DNA from: UBA2798 sp046289975
GTDB taxonomy: Bacteria > Bacteroidota > Bacteroidia > Flavobacteriales_D > UBA2798
DNA length: 22,998 nt
Reading direction: 5' to 3'
NCBI GenBank assembly: GCA_046289975.1
Contig: JBKBUQ010000031.1
Location: 1-22,998, forward strand
Shown: piece after piece, positions 22,507 through 22,998 of the stretch
Position numbering within the stretch: position 1 is the stretch's first letter
Layout of the letters: each line of letters opens with the position of its first letter
Program-made: the position numbers and the translations under genes
Notes under the pieces: model-generated
The model's input: only the letters and a program-made list of their open reading frames with translations
Told to the model about the DNA's origin: nothing
The model's database searches: none

Positions 22507-22532
22507 CTCTCCAAAGCAAGCAGTAATCTCCT

Positions 22533-22998
22533 TTATTGTTTCACAGTAAGCGAAAACACTTTTTTGTATTCCTTTCCATAGATATCGTATGCCTTGAACT
22601 GCACAATATAAATTCCATCAGCCACCATCTTGCCGGACCGGTCACTACCATCCCATGCGAAGTTGGTATCTGTTGTTTCAAAATAGATGGTGTTTCCTGA
22701 GCGGTCTGAAACAACCAAATAGATCGAAGCAATGTTTTTGCACTCCTGACAAGTAAAGACATCATTATATCCGTCATTATTCGGACTAATTACATTAGGG
22801 AGATTAAGAACAGATCCTTCTTTAACCTGAATCGTAACCTGGTCGGTAGAGCTGTTTCCTTTAGCGTCTTTTACTACAAGCGTAACCTGATAATTACCCG
22901 GCTCTTCAAACTTATGTACCGGCGAAACTTCTTTCGATGTTTTTCCATCGCCAAAATTCCATTCATACTGTTGTGCGGCATATACACTTTTGAAATCC
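22533..22998 (-). CDS. PKD-containing protein with T9SS type B (gliding-motility C-terminal) sorting domain, partial
   Basis: Only the last 155 residues are in the window; the 5' end lies beyond the right edge. The visible part begins inside a PKD domain (YEWNFGDGKTSKEVSPVHKF, then PGNYQVTLVVKD) and continues into a type B sorting domain typical of CHU_C proteins: LPNVISPNNDGYNDVF, SIYLVVSDRSGNTIYF, AWDGSDRSGKMVADGIYIV, ending FSLTVKQ. Such proteins are usually large surface or gliding-associated adhesins exported by T9SS and retained by or released from the surface. A shorter reading starting at an internal Met is not the true gene, since the frame is open to the edge. A pair of cysteines (FTCQECKN) lies inside the sorting domain. 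Confidence 0.9.
   Translation of the reverse strand, partial: DFKSVYAAQQYEWNFGDGKTSKEVSPVHKFEEPGNYQVTLVVKDAKGNSSTDQVTIQVKEGSVLNLPNVISPNNDGYNDVFTCQECKNIASIYLVVSDRSGNTIYFETTDTNFAWDGSDRSGKMVADGIYIVQFKAYDIYGKEYKKVFSLTVKQ

Noticed and set aside
22533..22718. A separate 61-codon gene at the right end
   Set aside because: It is the tail of a longer frame open to the window edge, with PKD and sorting domains upstream of that internal Met.

Overview
The window is chromosomal sequence from a member of the Bacteroidota. Four features point there. Two proteins end in type A and one in type B sorting domains of the type IX secretion system (T9SS). TAnnTTTG -7 promoter boxes lie a short distance upstream of several genes. 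Shine-Dalgarno signals are weak and several starts are TTG. The families are also typical (DUF4154/YfiR-like, FadL-like porin beside an SGNH lipoprotein, two-component-regulator propellers). I cannot resolve order or genus. No tRNA, rRNA, CRISPR array, insertion sequence or prophage gene is visible.

Left part (1-5107). An S4-domain RNA-binding protein runs off the left edge through an unusually GC-rich end. A 315-base gap follows, then a small secreted T9SS protein and a strong terminator. Next comes a lipid/ester-handling cluster: a FadL-like outer-membrane channel and a T9SS-exported alpha/beta-hydrolase in one direction, and a convergent SGNH/GDSL lipoprotein, with a bidirectional terminator between them.

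Middle part (5169-12765, all plus strand). A STAS-like (DUF7793-type) protein is followed by the sbcD-sbcC nuclease pair with a GTGA overlap. A membrane fatty-acid desaturase is immediately followed by an uncharacterised protein in which I see an ATP12-like motif. A tandem universal stress protein ends the block at a bidirectional terminator.

Right part (12848-22998, all minus strand). The most interesting block is a four-gene signalling cluster, in transcription order: YfiR-like periplasmic protein, secreted tetratricopeptide-like protein, HAMP-SpoIIE/PP2C phosphatase, and a 1295-residue receptor. The receptor joins a large periplasmic propeller and Y_Y_Y domain, through one membrane helix and a coiled coil, to a class III adenylyl cyclase followed by an HD phosphohydrolase domain. 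All six catalytic and specificity positions of an adenylyl cyclase are present. The cluster could therefore make, and possibly destroy, a cyclic nucleotide under periplasmic control. This is the best candidate here for an undescribed system.

Upstream of it, and transcribed toward it, is a tight three-gene group: ferritin, an M28 peptidase lipoprotein and a secreted, very basic repeat protein. The C-terminal end of a PKD-containing T9SS type B protein fills the right edge.
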